A program made the position numbers and the translations under genes. Below, piece by piece: positions 9,816 to 18,695 of a stretch of DNA of 64,000 bases (position 1 is the stretch's first letter; every line of letters starts with the position of its first letter). The notes beneath the pieces were generated by a model. It saw only the letters and a list, made by a program, of their open reading frames with translations, did not search any database and was not told the origin of the DNA. The stretch covers positions 322,267 to 386,266 of the forward strand of contig DEWY01000013.1 in NCBI GenBank assembly GCA_002363865.1. The letters are read 5' to 3'. The stretch comes from Caulobacteraceae bacterium UBA3198. GTDB taxonomy: Bacteria; Pseudomonadota; Alphaproteobacteria; Caulobacterales; Caulobacteraceae.

Positions 9816-9833
9816 TCTCAGTTACGCGCCAAG

Positions 9834-11219
9834 TTATCGGCGCATACTGATGAGTTCATCCAACATCTGGTCGGCCGTTGTAATGATGCGCGAGCAGGCC
9901 GAGTAAGCTTTCTGCGTGGTGATCAGGCCGGTAAACTCGGCCGACATGTCCACTGTGGAGTTTTCGAGGGTTGAGGGTGAAATGGCGCCGGCCCCGCCCT
10001 GGCCCGGGAGCTTGATCACATACTCGCCGCTGTCGATGGTGCCGCGATAGGCGTTGCCGCTGACCGCCTGCAGTCCGTCAGGATTGGTGAAGGTGGCGAC
10101 GCCGACCCTTGCGATTTGTCGCACCTGGCTGTTGTCGAAGATGGCCGAGACGATTCCGGCCTCGTCCACTTCCACGCCGACCACGGTGCCGACGGTGGCG
10201 CCGTCGGGATTCACCAGGCGGACGGTCGAGGCGTTGGCGTACTGGGTCAGCTTGTCCAGGTCGAAGGTGATGTCCTGGGCGCCGACGCCCAGGGCGTCAT
10301 CCCAGCGCGGCGTGCCCGCCGTGCCCGAGGCCGCCAGGCTGATGGTGGGGGCGGCCCCTGCGGCGCCGAACAGCGTGGTGTTGGTGAGGTCGATGGTGCC
10401 GTCCTGATTGAACATCACCAGGCCCTCGGCGATCTGGCCCGAGGGACCACCGGTCACGTCGCCGGCGGGAATGGCGTAGATCTCCGCGTGCCACTCGTTG
10501 GGATTGGCCGAGGAGCGCAGCAGGCTGATGGACACCTTGTGAGTGCCGCCCATGGTGTCGACGACGTTCATCTCGATGCTGAAGTCCGGCTGGGTGCCGG
10601 TCAGCGGGTCGGCGTTTTCTTCCCAGTCGGCCATGGAGCGGGTGGCGGCGTTATAGGTGGCTTCGGCCGCCGAGATGGTCTGGCGCTTGTCGAGGTTGGC
10701 GTTGATGACCACGTTGGCCGTGGCCTGAACCGCCGAGCCAAGGTTCTTGACGTTGATCGAGTTCAGCTCGTTCAGGTCGGAGGGGTTGTAGTTGATGGTG
10801 CCGTCGGCGGCGATCGGCCAGCCCTGCAGGAAGAAGCCGGCGTCGTTGCGCAGGAAGCCGTCGGCGTCGACGCTGAATGAGCCCGCACGGGTGAAGACCC
10901 GCTTGTCGGCGTCCGTCAGGCCCGCGCCCTTTTCGGTGACGATGAAGAAGCCGTCGCCGGCGATGGCGAGGTCGGTGGAGGCGTTGGCGCTTTGGATCAG
11001 CCCCTGTTGGCTGATGTATTGCCGGGTCAGGCCCTGAACCCCGCCGGCGCTGTAGCGCCCGGTCACCGCCTGGGCGGTCACGATGTTGGCGAAGTTCACC
11101 TGATTGCGCTTGTAGGCGACGGTGTTGATGTTGGCGATGTTGTCAGAGATCGCCGCGAGCGCGGAGGAATTGGCGGTCAATCCCGAGACGCCGGCGAGCA
11201 TGGCGCTGTTGATGCTCAT
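9834..11219 (-). CDS. flgE: Flagellar hook protein FlgE
   Basis: Structural subunit of the flagellar hook, exported by the flagellar type III system. The rod/hook family N-terminus SINSAMLAGVSGLTANSSAL with ISDNIANINTVAYKR is present, as is the helical C-terminus ENSTVDMSAEFTGLITTQKAYSA followed by ITTADQMLDELI. The mid-region is the variable D1/D2 part. At 461 aa it is shorter than the ~590-aa C. crescentus hook protein as I recall it, so the variable domain is reduced. It is last in fliK-flgD-flgE, 59 nt after flgD, and is expected to be transcribed from the sigma-54 promoter at 13645-13660. Confidence 0.96.
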   Translation of the reverse strand: MSINSAMLAGVSGLTANSSALAAISDNIANINTVAYKRNQVNFANIVTAQAVTGRYSAGGVQGLTRQYISQQGLIQSANASTDLAIAGDGFFIVTEKGAGLTDADKRVFTRAGSFSVDADGFLRNDAGFFLQGWPIAADGTINYNPSDLNELNSINVKNLGSAVQATANVVINANLDKRQTISAAEATYNAATRSMADWEENADPLTGTQPDFSIEMNVVDTMGGTHKVSISLLRSSANPNEWHAEIYAIPAGDVTGGPSGQIAEGLVMFNQDGTIDLTNTTLFGAAGAAPTISLAASGTAGTPRWDDALGVGAQDITFDLDKLTQYANASTVRLVNPDGATVGTVVGVEVDEAGIVSAIFDNSQVRQIARVGVATFTNPDGLQAVSGNAYRGTIDSGEYVIKLPGQGGAGAISPSTLENSTVDMSAEFTGLITTQKAYSACSRIITTADQMLDELISMRR

Positions 11220-11278
11220 GGGGGTGTTTGCCTTCTTGGTTGAGACTTGAGTGGCGGTTGCGTCCGTTCAGGACGCGG

Positions 11279-12016
11279 TCAGGCCGCCAGCGCCGGCGTT
11301 TCGTCGTCGCTGTTGTTACTGGGGTCAGGCGTTCCGCCTGAGGCTGTGCTGGAGGTCGGCGGCAGGCCGATGCTGCTGATGGTCTGCCAGAGGGCGCGGC
11401 TGCCGCCGATGGTCACATAGGTCTGGCCGTCCACCTGCTCGACGGCGCGGACCAGCCCCTCGATGAAGGTGTTGTGGCCCACCGCGGCGCCGGCGGAGTC
11501 GGTGGCGGTGATCCGTAGGGTGTAGGTTCCGCCGTCGGGCTGCTGGGCGCCCAGGACGTTCTTGCCGTCCCAACGGAAGTCGTGCTCGCCGCCGGCCACA
11601 TTCTCCAGGGCCTCGACGTGGACGATGGCGCCCTTGTCGTCGAGGACCTCGATCTTGACGCTCTGGGCCTCGCGGTCGAGGCGGAAGATCCAGTCGGCGG
11701 CCTTGTCGGTCAGGGCGGCCTGGTCGGTGGCGGCGCGGACCTGCTTGCCGATCAGGCTGACGGCGTCGGCGACGCCGTCGCCGGCCGAGCCGACCAGCTG
11801 CTTGAGCAGGTCGTTGGTCAGCAGCTGCTGTTCAACCCCGGTCATCTGGACGATCTGCTGGGTGAAGTCCCCAGAATCCATCGGCGACAGGGGATCCTGG
11901 TTCTTCATCTGCGTCGTCAGCAGCACCAGGAAGGTGTCGAAGCTCTCAGCCAGACGCTGATTGCCCACACTGGTGGAGACAGCGCTCTGAGAATTGGAGA
12001 CGGCGTTAGTTTCCAT
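11279..12016 (-). CDS. flgD: Hook assembly (capping) protein FlgD
   Basis: Scaffold that caps the growing hook and is later replaced by FlgK. The conserved N-terminal segment FDTFLVLLTTQMKNQDPLSPMDSGDF, the FTQQIVQMTGVEQQ region and the FlgD Ig-like core (WIFRLDREAQSVKIEVLD, HDFRWDGKN, GTYTLRITATD) are present. The 245-aa length is usual. It is located 9 nt downstream of fliK, so the two are cotranscribed. Confidence 0.95.
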   Translation of the reverse strand: METNAVSNSQSAVSTSVGNQRLAESFDTFLVLLTTQMKNQDPLSPMDSGDFTQQIVQMTGVEQQLLTNDLLKQLVGSAGDGVADAVSLIGKQVRAATDQAALTDKAADWIFRLDREAQSVKIEVLDDKGAIVHVEALENVAGGEHDFRWDGKNVLGAQQPDGGTYTLRITATDSAGAAVGHNTFIEGLVRAVEQVDGQTYVTIGGSRALWQTISSIGLPPTSSTASGGTPDPSNNSDDETPALAA

Positions 12017-12025
12017 GGGGCTTCT

Positions 12026-13558
12026 CTAAATCCGAAGGTCCACGCCGGTCGGGGACTGGCGTTGCTGGTAGAGACGGGTGGCGACCGCGGCGGTGTCAGC
12101 CTCGTCGGCCATGCCAAGCGCGCTCTGGAAGGCGCGGCCCTGCCAGGCGTCGCGCTCAGGGGCCTGGTCGGCGAACTGGCCGCCGCCACGCTGATCCTGG
12201 GGCGAATTGAAGGAAAGCCCCCCCGACAGATCGAAGCCGGCCTGTTCCAGGGCGCGCAGCAGTTCGCCTGAGCGGCCGCGCATTTCATTGGCCGCGTGGG
12301 GGCTGTCGAAGGCCATGGCGGCGGTGAGCTTGCCCTGGGCGTCGATGTCCACCCGCACATCAACCCGGCCCAGACCCTCAGGGGTGAGTTGGATGTCGAA
12401 ATGGGTCGAACGGCCTTCGAGGCGGCGGGACACCTGGGCGGCGAGATCAGCGAGCGTCGCAGACGTGGCCGCGGGGCGGGCCGCGTCCCGGGCTTCGGAG
12501 AGCGGCGCCGCCGTGCTGTTGGCTGCCAAGGTCCCGACGGAGTCGGGATCATCAAGACCGCCCGCCTCAATGGTCTCTACCGACGCCGCTGTGGCGTCGG
12601 CCAGGGCGGGCTCCGGGGGCGGGGCGATGGCCGGCTCGGTCTTGGCGGCCAGCGTGGTCGCGCCGGTCGTCATGGCGAAGGGCGAGGGAGGCTGCGCCGC
12701 AAAGGCGCTCTTGGCCTCCGTCATGGCGGCCTTGAACGGCGTGGCCTCCGGGGTGTCGGCGCCGTCGACTTCGGGGGCGGCGGTGGCTGACGATCCAGAC
12801 TGGCTGGCCTTCAGGGTGACGACGCCGGCGGCGGCTGCGGCGGTCATCAGAGGCTGGGCGCTGGCCTGGGCCGTCGCGGCGGGGGTGGTCGGGGCGGCTG
12901 TGGGTTGGGCGACCGGTTCAGTCGTGGTCGGGACGGTCGGGCTCGCCACAGGGGCCGCGGGCGTCCGGCGGCCGGCGACATCGGCCAGGGCCAGGGGCCC
13001 TTTCTCGGCCCTGATCCCTTCAGCGGCCGGGTTCGGCGCGGGTCGGGACGCCGCCAGGTCTGTGGGCGTCTCTTCGGCGCCTTCGACGGGCGCCGCCGCA
13101 GTTTGAACCTGCGCAGCCTCTGGCGCGGCTTCGCCATCCAGGACGGCCGCGTCGACCGGCAGCTCTGTCGTGGTTTGCTGCGCAAGCCCAGTCGCCGCAA
13201 GCGGGCCTGGGCCCACCGGCTGGGCCGCGGGGCCCGAGGCGGTCGAGGCCGTCAGTTCAGGCGAGGCTGGAGTCGGCGCCGCTTGGGCCAGACCGACGAG
13301 CGCGGCCTGAGCGTCCGGTGAGAGGGCGTCGTCGCCTTGCGCCTCCGGATCGATCTCCTCGCCCTCTTGTGGAACGACAAGCTTGCCGCCGGCGGAGGTC
13401 GGTGTGGCGGCCACGGGCTGGGCCTGGGTTTCCGCCGGGCCGCCGAACAGGGCGGCCATGAGGTCGTCGAAGCCCGCCGCGCCAGATCCCGCTGGGGCGG
13501 CGGCGCCGGCGGCGGGCGGCGGAGCGGGCGGAGCGATGGGAAGCAACGAAAACGACAT
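12026..13558 (-). CDS. fliK: Flagellar hook-length control protein FliK
   Basis: Molecular ruler that sets hook length and triggers the export switch. The N-terminal two-thirds is a disordered Ala/Pro/Thr-rich ruler; the C-terminal Flg_hook domain is clear (IQLTPEGLGRVDVRVDID, then AMAFDSPHAANEMRGRSGEL and LRALEQAGFDLSGGLSF). The start ATG 13558 (MSFSLLPIAPPAPPP) is chosen because the sigma-54 promoter at 13645-13660 places transcription initiation near 13634. An alternative ATG at 13627 would leave almost no leader. It is first gene of the fliK-flgD-flgE operon. Confidence 0.9.
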   Translation of the reverse strand: MSFSLLPIAPPAPPPAAGAAAPAGSGAAGFDDLMAALFGGPAETQAQPVAATPTSAGGKLVVPQEGEEIDPEAQGDDALSPDAQAALVGLAQAAPTPASPELTASTASGPAAQPVGPGPLAATGLAQQTTTELPVDAAVLDGEAAPEAAQVQTAAAPVEGAEETPTDLAASRPAPNPAAEGIRAEKGPLALADVAGRRTPAAPVASPTVPTTTEPVAQPTAAPTTPAATAQASAQPLMTAAAAAGVVTLKASQSGSSATAAPEVDGADTPEATPFKAAMTEAKSAFAAQPPSPFAMTTGATTLAAKTEPAIAPPPEPALADATAASVETIEAGGLDDPDSVGTLAANSTAAPLSEARDAARPAATSATLADLAAQVSRRLEGRSTHFDIQLTPEGLGRVDVRVDIDAQGKLTAAMAFDSPHAANEMRGRSGELLRALEQAGFDLSGGLSFNSPQDQRGGGQFADQAPERDAWQGRAFQSALGMADEADTAAVATRLYQQRQSPTGVDLRI

Positions 13559-13644
13559 GGGGACCAGCAGGAGGGCGCCGCGGGGGACGCAGAAATTGGG
13601 GAATAGGCCGGCGCCTGCTGCGCCCAAGGGTTCGCCGGGATGTC

Positions 13645-13660
13645 AGCAACCTTCACGCCA
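13645..13660 (-). promoter_or_regulatory. Sigma-54 promoter of the fliK-flgD-flgE operon
   Basis: The minus strand reads TGGCGTG-AAGG-TTGC-T, an excellent match to the -24/-12 consensus TGGCACG-N4-TTGC with the required GG-N10-GC spacing. It lies about 87 nt upstream of the fliK ATG. Sigma-54 control of the hook operon with FlbD and IHF is established in Caulobacter. Confidence 0.88.
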
Positions 13661-13720
13661 GTTTTTGATGCCCCGGTAAGCATATGAAAATAAACATAAA
13701 AAGGGTGGAGGTGGCGGCGT

Positions 13721-13738
13721 CTGCGCGCAATCGCGCAG
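13721..13738. promoter_or_regulatory. Inverted repeat between divergent hook promoters (candidate activator site)
   Basis: CTGCGCG-CAAT-CGCGCAG, a perfect 7-bp inverted repeat. It lies between the two divergent sigma-54 promoters, about 60 bp from one and 80 bp from the other, beside an AT-rich patch at 13681-13703 where a bending protein such as IHF could bind. Its position suits an FlbD enhancer, but I cannot confirm the FlbD consensus. Confidence 0.4.
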
Positions 13739-13819
13739 GCGGAACTTGCCCAGTCGACGCCACGGGCCCGGACGAGTCTGCCGCCTTTCGGAAAGGTTAC
13801 CGGCCGGCCTAGCCCAAAC

Positions 13820-13836
13820 TGGCGCCAGACTTGCGA
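13820..13836 (+). promoter_or_regulatory. Sigma-54 promoter of flgK-flgL
   Basis: The plus strand reads TGGCGCC-AGAC-TTGC-G, with GG and GC separated by exactly ten bases as sigma-54 requires. It precedes flgK by about 145 nt and diverges from the fliK promoter. Confidence 0.82.
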
Positions 13837-13981
13837 CCACTGAAGGGTCTATTCCGGGCCCTGAATGGGTCGGTATTGAAAAGGCTAGGGTTTTTCCGGA
13901 CCCTCGCGTGCGCGTTCACCTTAGGCCCGGCAGAATGCGCCGGCCCACGCAGCGAGGATTGCCGGGTGGAAGGATAAGGCC

Positions 13982-16078
13982 ATGTCGCTGACAGCGGTCC
14001 TTAAGACAGCGAACACCGGACTGGTGGCCTCTCAGGTCGGCCTGCGCGCGGTGTCGGACAACATCGCCAACGTCAACACCTCTGGCTACGTCCGCAAGAC
14101 CGTGGACCAGCAGCAGCTGGTGGTCGCCGGCCAGGGGATGGGCGTCGAGATCTCTGGCGTCAAACGGGTCACCGACCAGTACCTCCAGCTGGCCACCCTG
14201 ACCGCCGGTTCGGAGTCCGGCCGGTGGGACGCGGTGGCCCAGTATATGGACAACGCTCAGAGCCTGTTTGGCGACCCCTCGGGAGAGGCGTTCTTCTTCG
14301 GCCGGCTGGATGAGATCTGGGCCGCCTTCGCCGCCACCGCCAACGATCCCTCATCAAGCCTGCTCCGCAGCCAGTCGCTGTCATCCATCGAGGACTTCCT
14401 CAGTGAAGGGGCGCGGATCAACACCTCGCTCAACGAGCTGGGCCGTACCGTCGACACCCAGATCAGCGCCAATATCGACCGGGCCAACGATCTGCTGGAC
14501 CAGATCAACAAGCTCAACACCGATATCAGCCGCGCCCAGATGGTGCAGGCCGACGCCTCGGGCTCGGAGAACATCCAGAGCCAGCTGGTGGACGAGCTGG
14601 CCACCCTGATCAATGTGCAGGTCAGCTCACGGCCCACAGGCGGGCTTATCATCCGCTCCACCGAGGGGGTCATGCTGGCCGGAGACGGGGCGGCCAAGCT
14701 CGCCTATTCCCGCACCGACAGCACCAAGGGCTATATCACCGCCGACACCTCGGGTGGGACTGCGGCGGGCAAGGCCATCACCATCACCGGCGGCGCTCTG
14801 CGCGGGCTTCTGGACCTGCGGGACGACAAGCTGCCGGGCGTCTCCGACCAGCTGGGCGAATTCCTCAGTCGGGCGGCTGATGCCATCAACGCCGCGCACA
14901 ACGCCTCGACCACGGTCCCGGCCCAGGCCACCCTCACCGGCCGCAACACGGGTCTGGATCTACCTACCGCCGTCGAAGGCTTCACCGGCGCAACCACGGT
15001 GGCCATCGTCGATCCTGCGGGTCAGCTGACCCGCCGTGTGGACATCAACTTCACGGCCGGAACCATGAGTGTCGATGGCGGCCCGGCGGCGGCGTTTACC
15101 CCGGCGAGCTTCCTGGCGGACCTGAACACCGCCCTGGGGGCGACCGGCGCAGCCACCTTCACCAATGGCGTGCTCAGCCTGTCGGCCACCGCCGGCGGGG
15201 TGGCCATCGACGAGGGCACGTCCAACAAGGCGGGGCGCGCCTTCTCGCACTTCTTCGGCCTGAACGACATTATCCGCTCGGGCGGCTTCACCAACTATGA
15301 CACCGGCCTGTCGGGCGCGAGCGCTCACGGCTTCACGCCGGGCGATGTCATCACCATCCGCCTGGCCCAGGGCGACGGCAAACCGATCCGGGATGTGCCC
15401 GTCAGCGTTCCGGCCGGCGCGACGATGAACGATCTGGTCGCGGCTCTGAACAGCAATACGACCGGGGTGGGGCTATATGGCCAGTACACCCTGGATTCCA
15501 ACGGGGCGCTGACCTTCAAGGGGGCCGCGCCGTTCTACGCCACGACCTCGATCGTTCAGGACAACACCGCCCGCGGCGTGGGCGGACCTTCGATCAGCGC
15601 CCTGTTCGGCTTGGGCGTGGTGGAGCGGACCGGACGGGCCAATCGCCTGGCGGTGGACGCCGCCTTCATCACCGATCCCATGAAGGTGGGCCTGGCCAAG
15701 CTCGACCTCAGCGTGGCGGTCGGCCAACCCGTGCTGACCCCTGGGGACGGGCGAGGGGCGCTGGCTTTGGCTTCGGCCGGCGAAGTGGTTTCGCGATTTG
15801 GCGCGGCCGGCTCCCTGGGCGACGTGAGGATGACCGTCTCCCGCTACGCCGCTGAGTTCGGCGGATCGATCGGCCGGGAATCGGCGGCGGCCGACACCCG
15901 CAGATCCAGCGCCCAGGCGGTGAAAACTGAGGCGGTAAACCGCCGGCAGTCCGTCGAGGGCGTCAATCTGGACGAGGAACTGGTGCGCCTGACCACCTAT
16001 CAGCAGGCCTTTAACGCTTCGGCCCGCATGATCCAGGCGGCCAAGGAACTGTTCGACGTCCTGACCAACATCGTCTGA
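13982..16078 (+). CDS. flgK: Flagellar hook-associated protein 1, FlgK
   Basis: Junction protein between hook and filament. It starts SLTAVLKTANTGLVASQVGL with the rod/hook motif VSDNIANVNTSGYVRKTV, and ends with the HAP/rod C-terminal helix GVNLDEELVRLTTYQQAFNA and ARMIQAAKELFDVLTNIV. At 698 aa it is larger than the ~550-aa enteric protein because the central variable domain is expanded. It is transcribed from its own sigma-54 promoter; flgL follows after 11 nt. Confidence 0.96.
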   Translation: MSLTAVLKTANTGLVASQVGLRAVSDNIANVNTSGYVRKTVDQQQLVVAGQGMGVEISGVKRVTDQYLQLATLTAGSESGRWDAVAQYMDNAQSLFGDPSGEAFFFGRLDEIWAAFAATANDPSSSLLRSQSLSSIEDFLSEGARINTSLNELGRTVDTQISANIDRANDLLDQINKLNTDISRAQMVQADASGSENIQSQLVDELATLINVQVSSRPTGGLIIRSTEGVMLAGDGAAKLAYSRTDSTKGYITADTSGGTAAGKAITITGGALRGLLDLRDDKLPGVSDQLGEFLSRAADAINAAHNASTTVPAQATLTGRNTGLDLPTAVEGFTGATTVAIVDPAGQLTRRVDINFTAGTMSVDGGPAAAFTPASFLADLNTALGATGAATFTNGVLSLSATAGGVAIDEGTSNKAGRAFSHFFGLNDIIRSGGFTNYDTGLSGASAHGFTPGDVITIRLAQGDGKPIRDVPVSVPAGATMNDLVAALNSNTTGVGLYGQYTLDSNGALTFKGAAPFYATTSIVQDNTARGVGGPSISALFGLGVVERTGRANRLAVDAAFITDPMKVGLAKLDLSVAVGQPVLTPGDGRGALALASAGEVVSRFGAAGSLGDVRMTVSRYAAEFGGSIGRESAAADTRRSSAQAVKTEAVNRRQSVEGVNLDEELVRLTTYQQAFNASARMIQAAKELFDVLTNIV

Positions 16079-16089
16079 GGACACACACC

Positions 16090-17022
16090 ATGGTTAGCCG
16101 CGTTTCAACCGGCGGAAACTACAGCGCCGTTCTGGCCAACCTGATCTCCGCCCAGCAGCGGCAGATGGACGCCGGGACCAAGGTCGCGAGCCAGAAGAAC
16201 GGCTCTGATCTGAAGGACTATGCCCGTAACGCCGAGATGCTGACCGCCATGCGGTCCATCGAGACCAGGCTGGGCGCCTTCACCGAACAGAACAAGTTGG
16301 TCAGCGACCGGCTGACCACCCAGGATTTCGCCCTCTCCCAGGTGGCCGACGCCGCCCAGATCGCCCGGCAGGCCATCGCCGAGTCCATCGCCAGCGGGCG
16401 CGTGGACACGCTGATGCAGGACATGCAGGCCGCCTTCCGCAATGGGGTCGAGGGGATGAACGCCCGCTATGGCGGCAAGTACCTGTTTGCTGGCGGGCAG
16501 GTGAACACCGCGCCCTTCTCAGCCACTTCGCTCAGCGACCTGACCATTCCGGCGACCAATGTGGCCGACTATTTCCACAATGACTCCTACATCGCCCAGG
16601 CCAAGGTCGACGATGCCACGGTGGTGGATCTGGGCTTCCTGGCGGACGCCTTCGGCACCGGCATGATGGAGGCCTTCAAGGCCATCCAGACCTTCGAGGA
16701 GGGCGTCGATGGCCCCTTCAACGGCGAACTCACAGACAATCAGCGGGCCTTCCTGGAGAGCCAGCTTTCGGTCTGGGACGCGGCCTACAAGGACCTGGTC
16801 AATGTCGGCGGCCGTAACGGCATGGTGCAGAGCCGGGTGGACTCCGTGAGGGAGGACCTCGTCGCCCGCACCAACAGCATCAAGGGCATGGTCGGCGAGA
16901 TCGTCGACGCCGATATGAGCGAGGCCGTCTCCAACCTCCAGCAGGCCCAGATTTCGGTGCAGGCGGCGGCTCAGGTCTTTGTCGCTCTGCAGGAAAGCTC
17001 GCTCCTCAATGTCCTGAGGTAG
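16090..17022 (+). CDS. flgL: Flagellar hook-associated protein 3, FlgL
   Basis: Second hook-filament junction protein, 310 aa. It has flagellin-like terminal helices: the N-terminal RVSTGGNYSAVLANLISAQQ segment and the C-terminal EAVSNLQQAQISVQAAAQVF, ALQESSLLNVLR. The GKYLFAGGQVNTAPF segment is typical of FlgL. It forms an operon with flgK (11-nt gap). The gene order flgK-flgL divergent from fliK-flgD-flgE matches the classical Caulobacter hook locus. Confidence 0.94.
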   Translation: MVSRVSTGGNYSAVLANLISAQQRQMDAGTKVASQKNGSDLKDYARNAEMLTAMRSIETRLGAFTEQNKLVSDRLTTQDFALSQVADAAQIARQAIAESIASGRVDTLMQDMQAAFRNGVEGMNARYGGKYLFAGGQVNTAPFSATSLSDLTIPATNVADYFHNDSYIAQAKVDDATVVDLGFLADAFGTGMMEAFKAIQTFEEGVDGPFNGELTDNQRAFLESQLSVWDAAYKDLVNVGGRNGMVQSRVDSVREDLVARTNSIKGMVGEIVDADMSEAVSNLQQAQISVQAAAQVFVALQESSLLNVLR

Positions 17023-17387
17023 GCGTCTCAGTCCCGGCACACACCGGGGCGGAGTCCGTGGGCAGGGCATGCCAGGATGGGGTTCGCCGCCCGGCGCCAT
17101 CCCAACCCGACCCGGCGACATCGGCGCCATGGTCCTGATCCGGGCCTGAGTGTCGAGGCCGGGCGCCACGGTGGAGCTGACGCGCCCCCCGCGCGGGCAA
17201 ACCCCAAGGTCAGCGCCCCCTATATGTCCCACGAGCCCGGCCTGCGCGGCGGGAGCCAACGGCCGTCGCTCCGACAAGAGAACATCTTGCGAACGGAGAA
17301 CAAAAGGCGTACGACTGAGTCCTGGACGCCCAGCCGGGGATCGCCCCGGTCGGTCCGACGGAATCATGGGATAAGGGGTCCCCTCAA
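17023..17387. other. Intergenic region between flgL and recA
   Basis: 365 bp with no convincing gene. It carries the recA control region near its right end, including the LexA box. The left part shows no T-tract terminator; it contains several overlapping G/C-rich inverted repeats that may simply reflect base composition. Confidence 0.6.
17280..17294 (+). promoter_or_regulatory. LexA (SOS) box of recA
   Basis: GAAC-ATCTTGC-GAAC, an exact direct repeat with 7-nt spacing, which is the alphaproteobacterial LexA-binding form (GTTC-N7-GTTC). A further GAAC follows at 17299-17302. It lies about 95 nt upstream of the recA ATG. Confidence 0.9.
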
Positions 17388-18455
17388 ATGGCACAGTCGG
17401 CGTTGAAACTCGTGGGTAAAGAAGAAGGCGACAAGCAGCGCGCGCTCGAGGCGGCGCTGTCTCAGATCGATCGGGCCTTTGGTAAGGGCTCGGTGATGAA
17501 GCTGGGTGACAAGGGCAAGATCGTCGAGATCGAGTCCTATTCCACCGGCTCGCTCGGCCTGGATCTGGCGCTGGGCATTGGCGGTCTGCCCAAGGGCCGG
17601 ATCGTCGAGATCTACGGCCCGGAAAGCTCCGGCAAGACCACGCTCGCCCTGCATGTGGTGGCCGAGGTCCAGAAGGGCGGCGGCACGGCGGCCTTTGTCG
17701 ACGCCGAGCATGCGCTCGATCCCTCCTACGCCCACAAACTCGGGGTGAACCTGGACGACCTGCTGGTCTCCCAGCCCGACACCGGCGAACAGGCCCTGGA
17801 GATCACCGACACCCTGGTGCGGTCCGGCGCCGTCGATGTGATCGTCATCGACTCCGTGGCGGCGCTTACGCCGCGGGCCGAAATCGAAGGCGAGATGGGC
17901 GACAGCCTGCCCGGCCTGCAGGCCCGGCTGATGAGCCAGGCCCTGCGCAAGCTCACCGGCTCCATCTCCAAGACCAAGACCCTGGTCATCTTCATCAACC
18001 AGATCCGCATGAAGATCGGCGTCATGTACGGCAGCCCGGAGACCACCACCGGCGGCAATGCGCTGAAATTCTACGCCTCCGTCCGCCTGGACATCCGGCG
18101 CACCGGCTCGGTCAAGCAGCGCGACGAGATCGTCGGCAACAATGTCCGGGTCAAGGTGGTGAAGAACAAGGTGGCCCCGCCGTTCCGCGAAGTCGAGTTC
18201 GACATCATGTACGGCGAAGGCATCTCCAAGCTGGGCGAGATCATCGACCTGGGCGTCAAGGCCGGGGTGGTGGAGAAGTCCGGCTCCTGGTTCTCCTTCA
18301 ACAGCCAGCGCATCGGCCAGGGCCGCGACAATGTGCGGGAATTCCTCAAGGCCAATCGTGATGTGGCTGACGAGATCGAGAAGGCGGTGCGCGGCGCCAC
18401 CTCCAAGATCGAGGAAGAACTGCTGGTCGGCGGGCCTGACGACAAGGACGACTGA
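17388..18455 (+). CDS. recA: Recombinase RecA
   Basis: DNA strand-exchange protein and LexA co-protease, 355 aa. Walker A GPESSGKTTLAL, the L1/L2 DNA-binding loops around TGSISKTKTLVIFINQIRMKIG and MYGSPETTTGGNALKFYASVR, and an acidic C-terminus (GGPDDKDD) are all present. It is a single gene with a LexA box upstream and a strong terminator at 18581-18618, so it is SOS-inducible and monocistronic. Confidence 0.99.
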   Translation: MAQSALKLVGKEEGDKQRALEAALSQIDRAFGKGSVMKLGDKGKIVEIESYSTGSLGLDLALGIGGLPKGRIVEIYGPESSGKTTLALHVVAEVQKGGGTAAFVDAEHALDPSYAHKLGVNLDDLLVSQPDTGEQALEITDTLVRSGAVDVIVIDSVAALTPRAEIEGEMGDSLPGLQARLMSQALRKLTGSISKTKTLVIFINQIRMKIGVMYGSPETTTGGNALKFYASVRLDIRRTGSVKQRDEIVGNNVRVKVVKNKVAPPFREVEFDIMYGEGISKLGEIIDLGVKAGVVEKSGSWFSFNSQRIGQGRDNVREFLKANRDVADEIEKAVRGATSKIEEELLVGGPDDKDD

Positions 18456-18580
18456 GCCGGCCTCAGACCGCTCTTCGGTATCTCCGCAGACGGCGTCGTG
18501 ACCGCCCGGGCCGGACGCCCCCGCCGACTATGCGTCCGGTTCGCTCCTGGACCCCAACGCGGCGCCTCGTCTGCGGAGGA

Positions 18581-18618
18581 GGACGCCCTGGCCCGCCGCC
18601 AGGGCGTCCTTTTTCTTT
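18581..18618 (+). terminator. Rho-independent terminator after recA
   Basis: 12-bp perfect stem (18581-18592 with 18598-18609), 5-nt loop, then TTTTTCTTT. It is a strong intrinsic terminator separating recA from alaS. Confidence 0.95.
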
Positions 18619-18695
18619 GCGCTCGGCGGCAAGTCCCGTAAACGACCCGCAAAATTCCCCTGCGCGCCCGGCCGCGCGAGCCCTATATGCAAGCC

